Shown here piece after piece: positions 1 through 10,790 of a stretch of 64,000 nt of DNA. A model generated the notes under the pieces. The model was not told where the DNA came from. It saw nothing but the letters and a program-made list of their open reading frames with translations, and did no database searches. Position numbers and translations under genes: made by a program. This stretch comes from Limonium bicolor. Its lineage: Eukaryota; Streptophyta; Magnoliopsida; Caryophyllales; Plumbaginaceae. Numbering within the stretch: position 1 is the stretch's first letter; each line of letters starts with the position of its first letter. The stretch spans positions 41,980,171 through 42,044,170 of the forward strand of contig CM041776.1 in NCBI GenBank assembly GCA_023374045.1, read 5' to 3'.

Positions 1-420
1 CATGTGTGACGCCAGTGATTATTCGGTGGGTGCTGTTTTGTGCCAAATTGGATAAAGTTGTGAGTCATTTATTATGCTAGTCGCACTTTAAACGGCTCAG
101 AAAAATTACACCACCACCGAAAAAAGAATTGCTGGCAGTCGTTTGCTTTGGATAAATTCCGTCTATATTTACTGGTAGTAAGGTTATTATTCATACTGAT
201 CATTCTGCCCTCAAGTATTTATTTGCAAAGCAGATGCCAAACCCAGGTTGATAAGATGGATACTTCTCTTACAAGAATTCGACATAGAGATAGAGATAGA
301 GATAAGAGAGGTATCCAGAATGTCGTGGCTGACCACTTATCAAGGATGGAGGGACCACAAGACGAAAGGCCCATCAATGAGTTTTTCCCGGACGAGGCTG
401 TATTCATAATCCAAACTGCA
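1..420 (+). pseudogene. RNase H domain of Athila pol (decayed)
   Basis: Translation across frames shows the RNase H hallmarks of Ty3/gypsy pol: CDASDYSVGAVL at about 1-40 (first catalytic Asp), TEKELLAVV at about 117-145 (Glu) and HTDHSALKYLFAK at about 196-235 (Asp). VVADHLSRM near 322-350 marks the link to integrase. The enzyme would degrade the RNA strand of the RNA/DNA hybrid during reverse transcription. In-frame stops (for example in the segment after TTEKELLAVVCFG) and a short GATA-rich expansion (agatagagatagagat near 285-300) break the frame. The reverse transcriptase itself would lie upstream of the window. Confidence 0.75.
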
Positions 421-539
421 CGAGACCCTTGGTTTGCCGATATTGCCAATTATCTGGCTACAAAGATCATCCCAGCTGATATGACGTATCAGCAGCGAAA
501 AAGGTTCTTCTCGATTGTCAAACATTATTTATAGGATGA

Positions 540-1793
540 TCCTTTTCTTTTCAAAATCTGTGTAGATGGAATTATAAGGAGATGTGTCCCACAAACGGAG
601 ATCAGAAATATCCTTCTCCATTGCCATTCTAGAGAAACCGGCGGACATCACGGTGCAACCCGTACAGCTGCTAAGGTACTTGAATCCGGTTTCTATTGGA
701 ACACCCTTCACAAAGATTGTCATGCTTTTGTGTCTACTTGTGATCGGTGTCAAAGGCAAGGTAACATTTCTCGCCGCAATGAACTACCCTTGATAATATG
801 CTGGAGGATGAATTATTTGATGTTTGGGGATTGATTTTATGGGACCCTTCCCAAATTCTTGTGGAAATTTATACATCTTAGTAGCAGTCGATTATGTCTC
901 TAAATGGGCGGAAGCCCTTGCTTGCTCTACTAATGATGGTAAAGTTGTGATGAAGTTTATAAAGAAAACATTTTCACTCGATTCGGTGTTCCGAGAGCAA
1001 TAATCAGCGATGGTGGATCTCACTTCTGCAATCGCCAGTTTGATGCTCTCCTGAAGAAATATGGTGTCCGACATAAGGTTGCTCTACCATACCATCCTCA
1101 AACGAATGGTCAGGCAGAGATAACAACTAGAGAGCTAAAATGGATTCTACAGAAGACGGTGAGCTCTTCTCGAAAAGATTGGTCGCTTAAATTAGATGAT
1201 GCGCTCTCGCATACCGTACCGCCTTCAAAACACCTATCGGCGTGTCTCCCTACAAACTAGTTTTTGGGAAGGCATGCCACTTGCCTGTGGAATTAGAGCA
1301 CAAATCTTATTGGGCTCTAAAGGTGTTGAACTTTGATCTACAACAAGCCGGTGAAAAAAGGAAGTTCCAATTGACTGAGCTGGAAGAACTTAGGAACGAC
1401 TCTTATGAGAATGCAGTAATTTATAAGGAGAAGACCAAGCGTTGGCACGATAAGATGATTGCTAAACGAGAATTCAAAGCAGGAGATCAGGTCCTTCTTT
1501 ATAATTCCAGACTTAAGTTCTTCCCAGGTAAGTTAAAATCCTTCTGGTCTGGACCATTTAAAATCATATCCACCTCTCCTTATGGAGCTGTGGAATTGGA
1601 CAATAAGAAAGGAGGATCGTTTAAAGTCAATGGCGCTCGAATAAAATTATTTCTGGGAACCACGTTAGACAACGAAGAGGCTTCTGCGCTTCTTCTCAAA
1701 GATCTAGTCACACTTAAAACACTCAGGTACGGTCTAGCCAAAGACCAAAAGAAGGGCAGCTTGGTAGGAGGCACCCTACTATCTATCTTTTAA
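540..1793 (+). pseudogene. Integrase of Athila element (frameshifted)
   Basis: The N-terminal zinc-binding region is visible, with HGATRTAAKVL and CDRCQRQGN (about 650-770). The catalytic core follows, with DFMGPFPNS near 833 (first Asp), [10 protein letters not shown] near 1005 (second Asp) and [10 protein letters not shown] near 1090-1120 (ending at the Glu). The C-terminal part, 1242-1793, is open for 183 codons and has [19 protein letters not shown] and [12 protein letters not shown], as in Athila integrases. The enzyme would insert the cDNA into the genome. The core and C-terminus are in different frames, so no full protein can be made. The tail sequence around 1757-1790 is shared with the pol-less Athila at 14890-14930. 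Confidence 0.8.
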
Positions 1794-2976
1794 ATCTGAA
1801 TTGTGCTTATATTCTGTATCTTATTTTATGATAAAAAATTAAAGAGTGAAATTAAAAAAAGAAAGGAGAGAGAACGAGGAGAATTAACTTGAGTTCTTCT
1901 AGCTGTTTAGAATATTTATTCCAGGAACATCTTGCACATCTATACAGCCGAACTCAAGTGTGGGGGAGCTACACTACATATTCTGCATAAATCTGGGGAG
2001 TACACTATCATTACCTTGCTCTTTAAATTTTCAATATTTCCTATCACCATGCTTTGTGATCATTACACAGGAAGTTTGCATGCCCTGTTATTTTAATTCT
2101 TTCTATGCAATGAGGGCATTGCTTTGGTTCAAGTGTAGGGGAGATATAATAATCAAAAAGCTTGCTCTTAAGTTTGTCTCTCTTTCGACATTGTGTTTGA
2201 ATATGTTAAGTGATTAATAATCAAAGAATGAGCCATATAGGGAGTAATGCCGGTGTTAACAGGTTTAAAGGGTATAAAAAAAAAACACTCTGCTCCTTAC
2301 TCAATGCTAAAAATTCTGAGGAAATTATCATTTGAGTTTTGTTTTGACTTTGAGCCTGGATTTGAATTGGAATGAAACGGTGGAAAAAGAACAAGGCAAG
2401 GTACTCCTCTGATCCAAACAGGCATATTTTGATCCTAAACAGGCCTCCTCCACTCGGTTATTAAGTTCTTAGGGGTGCTTCATCACCCGGCTACCTAAGG
2501 TACTCGGTAACTGGGATAGTAGACCCAAAACCGCTACAAGGGTGGAGAGAAAAGTCTGAGGTAAAAGAAAAATGAACTTCAAAATTGAAGTATCTGTGCA
2601 TTTTGTACAAAAATGATAAAAACTTCTTCATGGATCATGAGTATGTGGCATTGAAAGGTATAATGGAATAAGATTTTACTTCATGCCCCTTGTCGTTCAA
2701 AGGAAATGTGAAAGAAAATGGTGGATTGGCTCAGGGTTAAAAGCAGAATTCTCATGGTACTGCTTCTCTTTCTTTTGTAGGATTTCAGAGTTATTCTCAG
2801 AAATGGTGAAATATATCTAAATAAATTTAATGTTATTATACCCTTTTAAAATCTGAAAAGATTGGCAATTACCTCTTCTGTGCTCTCCATAATTGATTAT
2901 TGTCTGTTTAACTTGTTTAAACATTATGTCAGAAAGATTTGCTTGAGGACAAGCAAAAGATAAGTATGGGAGAGTT
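1794..2976 (+). other. 3' untranslated region of Athila element with repeated PPT-like tracts
   Basis: No coding potential was seen. Three purine tracts of the form aagtgtgggggag recur near 1957, 2131 (aagtgtagggg) and 2961. The last abuts the LTR and is the likely polypurine tract that primes plus-strand DNA. The same tripled arrangement occurs in the other Athila copy (15072, 15188, 15953). An A-run at 2276-2286 is a simple repeat. Confidence 0.65.
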
Positions 2977-3214
2977 TGATAAGTGAGAAATACATAGACA
3001 TTTAAGGGTTTAATTTACGTTGTACTTACTTTCTTTCAGGATAATATTACTCACTTATCGTATTTTTTCCTCTAGTTTATGTTTTATTGGTTATCTCACA
3101 AATTTATTGGTTAAACATGAGGAAAACCAAGCTAGGAGCAAGTACACGAAGAGACGAACGCGTGGGCGCAAACGGGGATCAAATCGGAGCTAAAACGAAT
3201 ATTTTAGAGGCAAT

Positions 3215-3320
3215 TGAAGTTGGTCCGGACCAGTGTCCGAATCACCTGGTCCGGACCAACAGATGCCAGCGCGCCATAGAAGAAAATCGACATGGTCTGG
3301 ATAGTGGTCCGGACACGCGT
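3215..3320. repeat. Cluster of GGTCCGGACC palindromes in Athila LTR
   Basis: ggtccggacc occurs near 3220 and 3250, with a variant (ggtccggacacg) near 3307. Each is a perfect or near-perfect short palindrome in otherwise AT-rich LTR sequence. The role is unknown. Confidence 0.7.
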
Positions 3321-3347
3321 ATTCTGCCAGCGTACAGAGCATGTCGG

Positions 3348-3387
3348 GGTGTGAATTGGTTAAATAATATATTTACCAATTCACACC
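3348..3387. repeat. Inverted repeat upstream of LTR TATA box
   Basis: The left arm ggtgtgaattggttaaata and right arm tatttaccaattcacacc are inverted copies with one extra T and a loop of a few A/T bases. The repeat ends about 31 bp before the TATA-like box at 3419. It could be a promoter element or an RNA hairpin. Confidence 0.7.
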
Positions 3388-3418
3388 GACACCCCTTTCA
3401 TTTCTACCCCATTTTCAC

Positions 3419-3428
3419 TATAAAAACC
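3419..3428 (+). promoter_or_regulatory. TATA-like box of Athila A LTR
   Basis: ctataaaaac lies mid-LTR, where the U3/R boundary promoter is expected. It is assigned by sequence and position only. Confidence 0.45.
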
Positions 3429-4382
3429 TATAACCCCCCATTAAATCATATCTCATTCCACCCCAAAACTAATGCCATTTTCCTCCATAAAATCTCCATT
3501 TTCTCTCAAAAAATCATCATCTCATCTACATAATCTCCACATAAATCCTCACTTCATCTCATCCCATAAAACCATTCCAAGAGTTCTTCCTTTTCTTAAA
3601 TCTACTCAGTTTTAATGTTGTCGTACTTACGATGTTTGTTTTTATAATTATGTGTGAGTAATAACTTTAGCCTCCCGGGTTGGGAAGCAAGCCTATTTTA
3701 TACAATCGTGTTACGTATATTTTCTACTATAATCTGTTCAAGCAATATTTTGATTCTCGTTCTTAATGCGCTTTAATATTCAGGCCAATTATTAAAGTGA
3801 TATTTGTAGTTTCTTGTTAAAATGCGGTGCTGAGACAAGGTTCTAGACAATAGAAGTCAAAACGGGTTAATGACTAGAAGCGAGTTTCGCCTATAGGTTA
3901 ATCTGTCTCCAACAGGTATTGTTAATAAAGCGATTAATTTATAATAACTTGGGCAAGGATTGCAGCTTGTTATTTAAATTAATCAGGGTTTATTGTACAA
4001 GGACCGGTCAACGAACTAATAAAAATACCTGAGTTTATTGCTAAAATGGTAGAAGTTTATAGTAATATAATTGGATAAAATAGGTGAGCAGAACAACCCG
4101 GGGTGCTTCTTAAAAACAAAAGAGTTTTATAACTGCTATTATTATTCTGTTTTGATTAACTGTTCTTTTTACTGTTTTGTTTACATTAAGTGTTAAACCA
4201 CAATCTCCCTAAAAAAGTGATAAGTTTCTATTCAACAGTCTAATTAGAATTCTCAGTTAATTTACACTATCAGTTGAACCACAGCAAGGTCCCCAAGAGT
4301 TCGACACCCCACAATTCCACTATTCCGCAAAACGATAGGTACACTGCCTAAGTGGTAGAAGTAGTCACATATTTCTCCATCA

Positions 4383-6150
4383 GTTAGCACATGTAATGTT
4401 TTTCACTAAGTTTTTATGTGGTGTTTTCAACCTATAACTACCACTATTCCCAAATGCTTTCTCACCACTACAACATCATCTCCCAAGCATCTTTTCTTCC
4501 TAACCAAACTCCTTGAATATCTCCACAAGTTTATAGCTCATTCATGCAATACATTACTTTCTCCTTGTTCACCATCTTTGTATAAGTCCTAAACACAATC
4601 TCACCATGATCTTGAAGTATCCCAAAATACTCATTTGCATTCTAAATCCTCTAAGATATTGCCTAAGTCCTTTTTACATCCTAGAATACCTTAATGCATG
4701 TTTCTTTCACTAGTAGAACACTTAATCATTTCTAATACTTCCTAGTTCACAAGAGCTCATTTAAACACCTAGGACTCCTTATACATTATCTAAATTTCGA
4801 CATGGGTTCTCCTAGCATCTTGTTACACCAAAACACAAAGTTTTAGCCATTAAACATTCAAGAACACCTAAATCCATCAAGAGCATTCTTATACACAAAA
4901 CTTCACCAAATTTACACTACATCACAATATAGTGCATTATTTAAATTGCTTGGCACTTAGGCCCTTAAATAACATGGCTCTTAGGCCCTTAAATAGCATA
5001 AACCTTAAACACTGAATTTCCCACAATATATTTGCCTTTGACCTGCAATTACATACAACAACACATATGTCCTTTAATAATCTCCTTGAGAACATTTTTC
5101 TAAGTCATTTACCATTAGCTCGTTAAGTAGTTTTAACAAGTACTATAAGCTCATTTCTCCTTAGTCATTAAACTACATTAAGTTAGCACATTTACCTCTT
5201 TTCCTTCACAAGTTTTTCACTTATTTCTCCTTGCTCCTTCTTTGATTAAAATCGGCAAGGACTTTTGATTGCTTGACAACTTCTAATCAATGTACAAGCA
5301 ATGTAATGAGTATTCAAGCTTCATGCTTAATCTCATTATAAAACCCTAGGTTATATATTGTCTTAAAACATTAGGATAGTTGTTTTACCTTGGAAATGGA
5401 AGAGGGTTTGAATAAGTAACAAGAGAGGACTCCACCAAGCCCTTGAATGATTGAAATGAAGCTAGAACAAAGCAAGAGAAAACACCATGAAGAGGTGATT
5501 TTCGGTCAACACTAAAACATGAAGGAAATGTTGTTTTCTTTGGTTTTTCCTTACCTTGAAGCCAAGATGATCAACAAGGCCTAAAAATATAAGCTCAAGC
5601 TCCTTCAATGGTGGATCTCCATGGCACCGAAATGGTGGTCTTGAAGTTTTGAAAGGATGAAGTTGAAGAGCTTGGCAAGACTAAGAGAATGGTGGTCTTG
5701 GTTTTTGATTTGGTAAATGGAGCTAGGAGATATAGACAATGGAAGATGGAGGTGAGTATGGTGCTGTAGCAAAACCGATGGAGATGGTAGAAGAGAGGTT
5801 GGAGACGTGGGAAATGAAGAAGGAAAGAAGAGAATGTGAAGAAGGCTTAGTTAGTTTAGATATTTAAGTAAAAGTAAATAGTGATTTGCTTTATCAATTT
5901 TCTATCTTATCAAATTAACAAGGGGGATGACTCATCCCTTATAAAAACCGGCCCCCATTATGTAATAAGGGGTATTTTAGTCTTTGTTGACCAATTAACT
6001 TACTTATATTGACTTATGTTATAAACTAGCTTAATTTAGTTATTATTCACAAAACAAGGCACATATTTGTGAAAGTTTTGATTTCTCATTGATTTAGACT
6101 TCTTAATGTGATACTAAGTAGTACACATGTAAGTGTTAATGTTGGGATAA
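4383..6150 (-). repeat. Truncated chromovirus LTR
   Basis: No ORF was seen. The segment is a diverged relative of the LTR sequence at 31220-33260 and 57470-58440. Shared stretches include the aatcggcaaggact region (5250), gaagctagaacaa (5458), gtgattttcggtca (5495), ccatggcaccgaaatgg (5620) and the closing part from cccattgatttag/tctcattgatttag to taatgtgatactaa (about 6090-6118). The homology stops abruptly near 6150. The left side is cut by the Athila end and the right side by the Tat/Ogre-like leader, so neither LTR terminus remains. Confidence 0.7.
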
Positions 6151-7264
6151 TCATTTTCCAGATCAATTATGACTCCATCTCACCGGGGAACCATCGTCCC
6201 TTCACTATCATCTCTCGGGGTTTTTCTCTGCTATGCCCCTTGCGAGGCACATGATAAAGAAAATTCGGAGTGCTTAAGTTCGAAAGGTCAGGACACCCGA
6301 GATGATAAGGAAATATATGCCACGACCAGTGATGATCCGACACACGCTCACTTTTCGGGAAACTCGGGGAAGTACTGCATGGGAACAGGTCTCCTCTCGT
6401 CTGCACGATAAGGTGTGTCTAAAGTCCAAATTATTCGCTAACTACGCTATATCATGTATGGGTATCCGTAAATACGAGATCCTTTATGAATTTGTAGCGC
6501 GACATTGGGCTTTAAAGACACCCGTGGTGTAGAGGAATCATGGAGAACTGAGCCCATGCAATCTTCAGGGTAAAGCAAATGGTGGTCAAACAGATGACAT
6601 ACAACGGGGTGACTACCCATAAGACCCGTCTTAGACACCAGACCAGGTAGTTGGACACTGAAGGCTCAGAGTTCACTATATGCTGGCTTTGACTCGGATA
6701 ATGTAGGATATTTTTGGATCATGAGCTCAAGGCATTGGTCGGAGACCGTACCGCCTCGTGGGTTTGTTCACTGAGAGAGTGACCCTAGCTCATGGGGAAT
6801 CAACCGTGGACTGGTTGGGGATCCCGTGACATCGTGGGTAAATCGGGTGACATAGAGGAATGCATGTCCTAAACTACCAAGCCCATGCACCCCACAATCG
6901 TAATATAAATATGAAAGCAGTAAATAAACCAGATGAAGTTAGTACCAACCTATGTACTAAGTGTTTTATCTTGAGATTACTGATTCCAATTCGTTTTATT
7001 AGCCTAAAGGGAAGTTAGCTTCATTTAACCCTAAGTGTCTCTTTCTAATTGTGAGCTAAACATTAACCCAATTGTTGTAATGTTTGTTGAGGATCTAATA
7101 AGTCCTGTCTGTCCTCATCAGATACACACTCAAAGTGTGGAGTAGAATAATCCTAGAGGCTTTGAAATGAATCTCTTTGAAGGTTTTGAAAGATGTGGGG
7201 AAGTCCTGACAATTTTGAATAGAGTTCAGTCTTCCTTGAGTTTGAGAAAAACTTACTTAAGTTT
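6151..7264 (-). other. Noncoding leader of the Tat/Ogre-like element
   Basis: This stretch lies downstream of the PBS on the minus strand. No coding signature was found in any frame, and the short open frames on both strands at 6169-6640 resemble nothing I recognise. The element is broken off at about 6151. Confidence 0.45.
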
Positions 7265-7282
7265 TCCCCAGCGGAGTCACCA
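7265..7282 (-). other. Primer-binding site (tRNA-Arg type)
   Basis: On the minus strand the sequence is TGGTGACTCCGCTGGGGA, starting 3 bases after the LTR end CTCCACA. This is the usual PBS form of Tat/Ogre elements, thought to pair with tRNA-Arg. It fixes both the strand and the LTR boundary. Confidence 0.75.
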
Positions 7283-8099
7283 TTCTGTGGAGGGTGATTT
7301 TTCGGTATGAGGGGGGTCTATCTAAATAGTTCTGACTGAAAAGTCTAGATCCTAAAAATTTGTCATTCTATGGAGGGTGAAAACCCATTTTTCTGGCATC
7401 CCTCAAATACCTACTAAATCGTCTGTCTTTCCCAGAAAGCATAGAGGGGAGTGCAAGTGTGCACTACACCCGCTCTCGATGGGCTCCACACGGACTTATG
7501 CCATAAAGGTGGAAATGACTAGAGTCGCCACCTAGTTTGACCTAAAGAACAAGGAAGGGATGAGAAGGGTTCTAAGAACCGTTAATTGACTCTGAGATTG
7601 TTGCCTATGGATAGGACTTATCTGATCATACCAGAGATTCTATTGTGGATTCGCACTGGGTTACACCCCTTGGAAGTGGCAACGACCACGACTTCGGATT
7701 GATGCCCGAGGGAACCTCGGTCTCCAATTGTCAGGATTGCCTTCTTTCAAAACCTTTTTAGAGAGATTCATTTAAAAGCCAAGGATAGGATTAGGACGGG
7801 AAGAGAGAAAGAGAGTGGATAGGTGAGCTTTTTGCCAAGCTAGTGCCAAGAAGAATTGGGGAATTTGAATGAATATAGCAACAAGATTTAGGAGGAGTCT
7901 GAGGTTGAGCAAATAGACAAGACATATGAAGTCTGATGGTCTGAAGTTTGTGGGAGCCGGAGAAGGTTCGAATGTTTTGAGAGATATGAGAGCCACCTTA
8001 GATGGGCTGCCTACGTACTCAACTCCCTGTTGAGATCATCCCTTACGTAGTTCACTATTTTGGGGACTTTTGAGATGTTTAAAGTTTCAGGAAGTTTCG

Positions 8100-8280
8100 G
8101 GTTCGAGGGGTTAGTCTGTGAGACACTCGGGTCTATAAGACATTTAGAATGTTCACGTAGTGGGAGGAATGGGATATCAAAGTCTATGAGACGCTCGCGT
8201 CTATGAGACGTTTGAAATCTTAAATGGTGAAGAAATTGAGATGCTTGAGTCTGTGAGGCGCTCGGGCCTGTGAGACTATA
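8100..8280. repeat. Degenerate repeats of a gagac-ctcg-gtcta-gagac motif
   Basis: Variants of tgagacgctcgggtctatgagac recur about every 65 bp (near 8117, 8185 and 8238-8275) inside the long LTR. Confidence 0.5.
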
Positions 8281-8717
8281 GAAGTTTGGAAGAAATCGGG
8301 ATTTGGGAGATGATTTGAGTTTGGAGTGATTTGGAGTTTGGATAATGATTTGAGTGTGTGAGCCAATTGGAATTTGGGAGAAATCCTGAGTTTTTGGGTT
8401 TGACGTTCGAAAAGAGTTTTGTTTGGAGGAATGATTGTCAAAATCGTCTTTCAAATTTTGTTTTATTTTGCAAAGGGCGGATGATCCTGAGGGATCACCC
8501 CGTGTACCCCCTCGAACGCGACACTTAATTAATGGTAAGTGCCGAGGCTCGAAAGATGAGGCAATGAATTTATGTCGAAAAATAGGATTTAGAAAAAACA
8601 TCATGAATGAGATGCTCTCGGTCAAATCCTAATAACGTCTCTAACTCCCGGGTTTCAAAACGATTAAAACCGAAAACATTGAAATCGAGTGGAAGGGAGT
8701 TAGACGATTCTGAAATC

Positions 8718-8864
8718 CCGGCTATAACTAGGAAGGCAGTTACACCCTAGCACCCCGCCTTGTAAAAATCTAGGCTGCAATTAGGGGAGGTTGTCTCCCT
8801 AATGCCCCGCCTAAAGAGATTCAGACTGCGACAAGGGAGGTTACGACCCCAGTGCTCTGCCTCG
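8718..8864. repeat. Tandem repeat of about 50 bp, three copies
   Basis: Three diverged units each follow the pattern gcngcaaytagg, then ggaggttrt, then ctagcaccccgcct (ends near 8760, 8812 and 8862). They lie inside the Tat/Ogre-like LTR. Confidence 0.6.
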
Positions 8865-9329
8865 GATTTTTATTTGGAAAGGGAGACAAGTGATGCCTAA
8901 CTGGGAGGAAAGTATTTGGAAGTGTTAGACATTTCTTGTTCCCTGAAAACAGTTTATTTTTAAGTTTGGAAATTGAGTTGGAAAATATTTGAAGTTGTTC
9001 GGAATTCCGATAAAGAAACACTGATTTTGAGAATTTTTTAAGGAGAAAACTTTCTGTATATGTGAGAAGAACTTTCTGTGTTTTGAGAATAGTTTTCTGT
9101 GATGTGAGAAGAGTTTTTCCTTTAAATTCCACAAAATGGTTCTTTGAAATCAAAGAAAACTTGATGAAATTCGAATGAAATGAATGTTTGAAATTTGAAA
9201 AAAAGAGATTTTTGGATTTCGGAGTTTGGATGGGATTTAAAAGTTGAGTTTGAATTGGATCGGATTGGACTGAATTGAATTAAGTCTGAACTGAATTTGG
9301 GCTGAGATTGAAAAACGGCCCAAGTCAAA

Positions 9330-9560
9330 GTTTGGGTTGATTGAAGTAAGGTCGATCAAAGTTGGTATTTGTCAAAGTCAAAGTTTGGGTTAGTCAAAGT
9401 TGGACTTGGTCAAAGTTTGGTTGGTTAAAGTTGGACCGGATGGGCCTGATGGGCCGAGTGGGTTTAGTGGCCGAATAGGCTTAGTGGGCTGAATGGGGTT
9501 ATTATGGGCTTAGTGGGCCGAATGGGCTTAGTGGGCTTCGGCCCATATTGGGTTTGGGCC
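9330..9560. repeat. Degenerate short tandem repeats (GTCAAAGTTTGG and GGGCTTAGTGGGC types)
   Basis: Two neighbouring arrays are visible. Copies of gtcaaagttngg lie at about 9330-9440, followed by copies of tgggcttagtgggccgaa at about 9440-9545. They are low-complexity and noncoding. Confidence 0.6.
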
Positions 9561-9998
9561 CGAATTAGGTTTGAAGTCGAATTATGTTTTATTTGGTCTG
9601 ATTTTTGGATTTTTGATTTGGGCCGAAGATGAGCTTTTTTGGATTGAAGTGAGATTTTCAATTTGGGCTGAAGGGGGCTTTTTTATTTGTGGGCTGAGGA
9701 TTGTTTTTGGGTTAAATTTGAGTTTTTGGGCCTGATGGGCCATGGAATAAGATTTGAAATGGTTTGGGGTTTTGATTTGAGGTGGTTTGAATGGACATTT
9801 TAAAAATGGGTCAAAGATGGGCCTCATTTGATTTGGGCTAAACTTGAGTTCTAATTTGGGTCCAATTGGACCTTATTGATTTTTGCTTTGAATTGAAATT
9901 GGACTTTGGAATCAGAATTGATTTTGGATTTGAATTCTCTTCTTTTTTTTTGGTAAAGTTTTTTAAGTAAAATTAGAGGGTGGTTTGGGATAGGCTTT

Positions 9999-10100
9999 AA
10001 GTTTGGAAGGTATTGTTCCCCACAAAGCAAATAGAAATGAGCTAGTTGTGGGGTACCTTCAATGGCTTAAAATAGATCCTCAAAGTTTGGAGGGTATTAG
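9999..10100. repeat. Tandem repeat unit that received the Athila insertion
   Basis: The segment from agtttggaaggtattg and tccccacaaagcaaatagaa to gtggggtacc repeats with a period of about 85 bp. The second unit starts near 10085 and resumes at 17621 after the Athila insertion (ccctacaaaacaaatagaaa then gtggggtatcc, to about 17665). Confidence 0.7.
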
Positions 10101-10396
10101 TGATAAGTGTCAAAATGAGCATTTTATAGGTGTATTTCATATATAATATTAGCACTTTTCTTGCTCATTTCTCCACTTCGGTTAGTTTTCCTCTAGTTTA
10201 TGTTTTATTGTTTATCTCACAAAATTATTAGTTTAACATGAGGAAAACCAAGCCGGGAGTGAAGTAGACGGAGAGACGAACGCGTAGACACAAACGGCTC
10301 AGAAAACAGAGTCTAAACGAAGAATCTAGAGCCGGTCGAAGTTTAGAACGAAATAGTCACGGTCAGCAAGAACAGCACTGCAACCTAAGTGGCGGA

Positions 10397-10545
10397 CTGC
10401 AACCGCCTACTAGCTGGCGGACCTCTCACGGCTGCAACCGCCTACTAGCTGGCGGACCTCTCACGGCTCCAACCGCTACTTATCAGGCGGTCTTCTCACG
10501 GGTGCAACCGCCCCGTAACTGGCGGACACCACACACAACCGCGAG
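10397..10545. repeat. 35-bp tandem repeat, four copies, in 5' LTR
   Basis: The unit has ctgcaaccgcctactagc then tggcggacctctcacgg. Each unit holds CCGCC followed 8 bases later by GGCGG, so every copy can form a small hairpin. The last two copies have diverged (ccgctacttatcaggcgg, ccgccccgtaactggcgg). Confidence 0.85.
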
Positions 10546-10572
10546 GCGGAACCGGGGCGGACAACAACAAGA

Positions 10573-10594
10573 AACCGCCTCTTAAGAGGCGGTT
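10573..10594. repeat. 22-bp perfect palindrome in 5' LTR
   Basis: The arms AACCGCCTCTT and AAGAGGCGGTT are exact reverse complements with no loop. The palindrome is conserved in the 3' LTR at 16440-16461. Confidence 0.95.
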
Positions 10595-10781
10595 AAGACT
10601 AAAATCAACGACCGGACTAGTTTTCTTCTTCGCGCAGTCGTCGTCTTCAACTTCAATCGCCATATCTATCTACTCCGCACCGCCTACCATATTTCCCTCA
10701 CGCACTCAGCTCCTGTCCCCTACAATTAATGCTTCAATCAATGAAGCAAATATCTACGGAAGACTACCTCTTAATTTCTTC

Positions 10782-10790
10782 TATAAATAC
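10782..10790 (+). promoter_or_regulatory. TATA box of Athila B 5' LTR
   Basis: tataaatac lies about 190 bp after the palindrome, and transcription would start some 30 bp downstream. The 3' LTR reads tataatac here (about 16647), having lost one A. Confidence 0.6.

Larger units (their letters stand above)
1..4382 (+). mobile_element. Athila-type Ty3/gypsy retrotransposon, 3' half
   Basis: The window opens inside pol. In order come an RNase H remnant, integrase, a long 3' UTR with several purine-rich tracts, and a 3' LTR beginning TGATAAGTG at 2977. The integrase C-terminus, the signature gaggacaagcaaaag just before the LTR and the G-rich tract aagtatgggagag are typical of the Athila lineage. 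The coding part has frameshifts and stops, so this copy is dead. The left part lies outside the window, so no target duplication can be checked. The right end is approximate; I place it at TCCATCA near 4382, where chromovirus LTR sequence takes over. Confidence 0.8.
2977..4382 (+). repeat. 3' LTR of Athila element A
   Basis: It starts TGATAAGTGAGAAATAC directly after the polypurine tract. It shares the motif of tctagtttatgttttattg followed by acatgaggaaaaccaagc with the LTRs at 10101 and 15967, showing one Athila family. A TATA-like box (ctataaaaac, 3419-3428) sits about 35 bp after a long inverted repeat. The right boundary is uncertain: TCCATCA at about 4382 is my choice, and TTCCGCA at about 4328 is possible. 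Confidence 0.65.

Noticed and set aside
3087..3533. 148-codon open frame
   Set aside because: It crosses the LTR palindromes, inverted repeat and TATA region of the Athila LTR. It is a by-product of LTR sequence.
6169..6640. Short open frames on both strands near 6.2-6.6 kb
   Set aside because: They are mutually overlapping, under 85 codons and without recognisable motifs. They are treated as leader sequence of a truncated element.
8011..8625. 204-codon open frame on the minus strand
   Set aside because: It is low-complexity (Ser, Pro, Asn and Thr rich), lies inside a long LTR with repeated motifs, and matches no domain I know. Probably chance.
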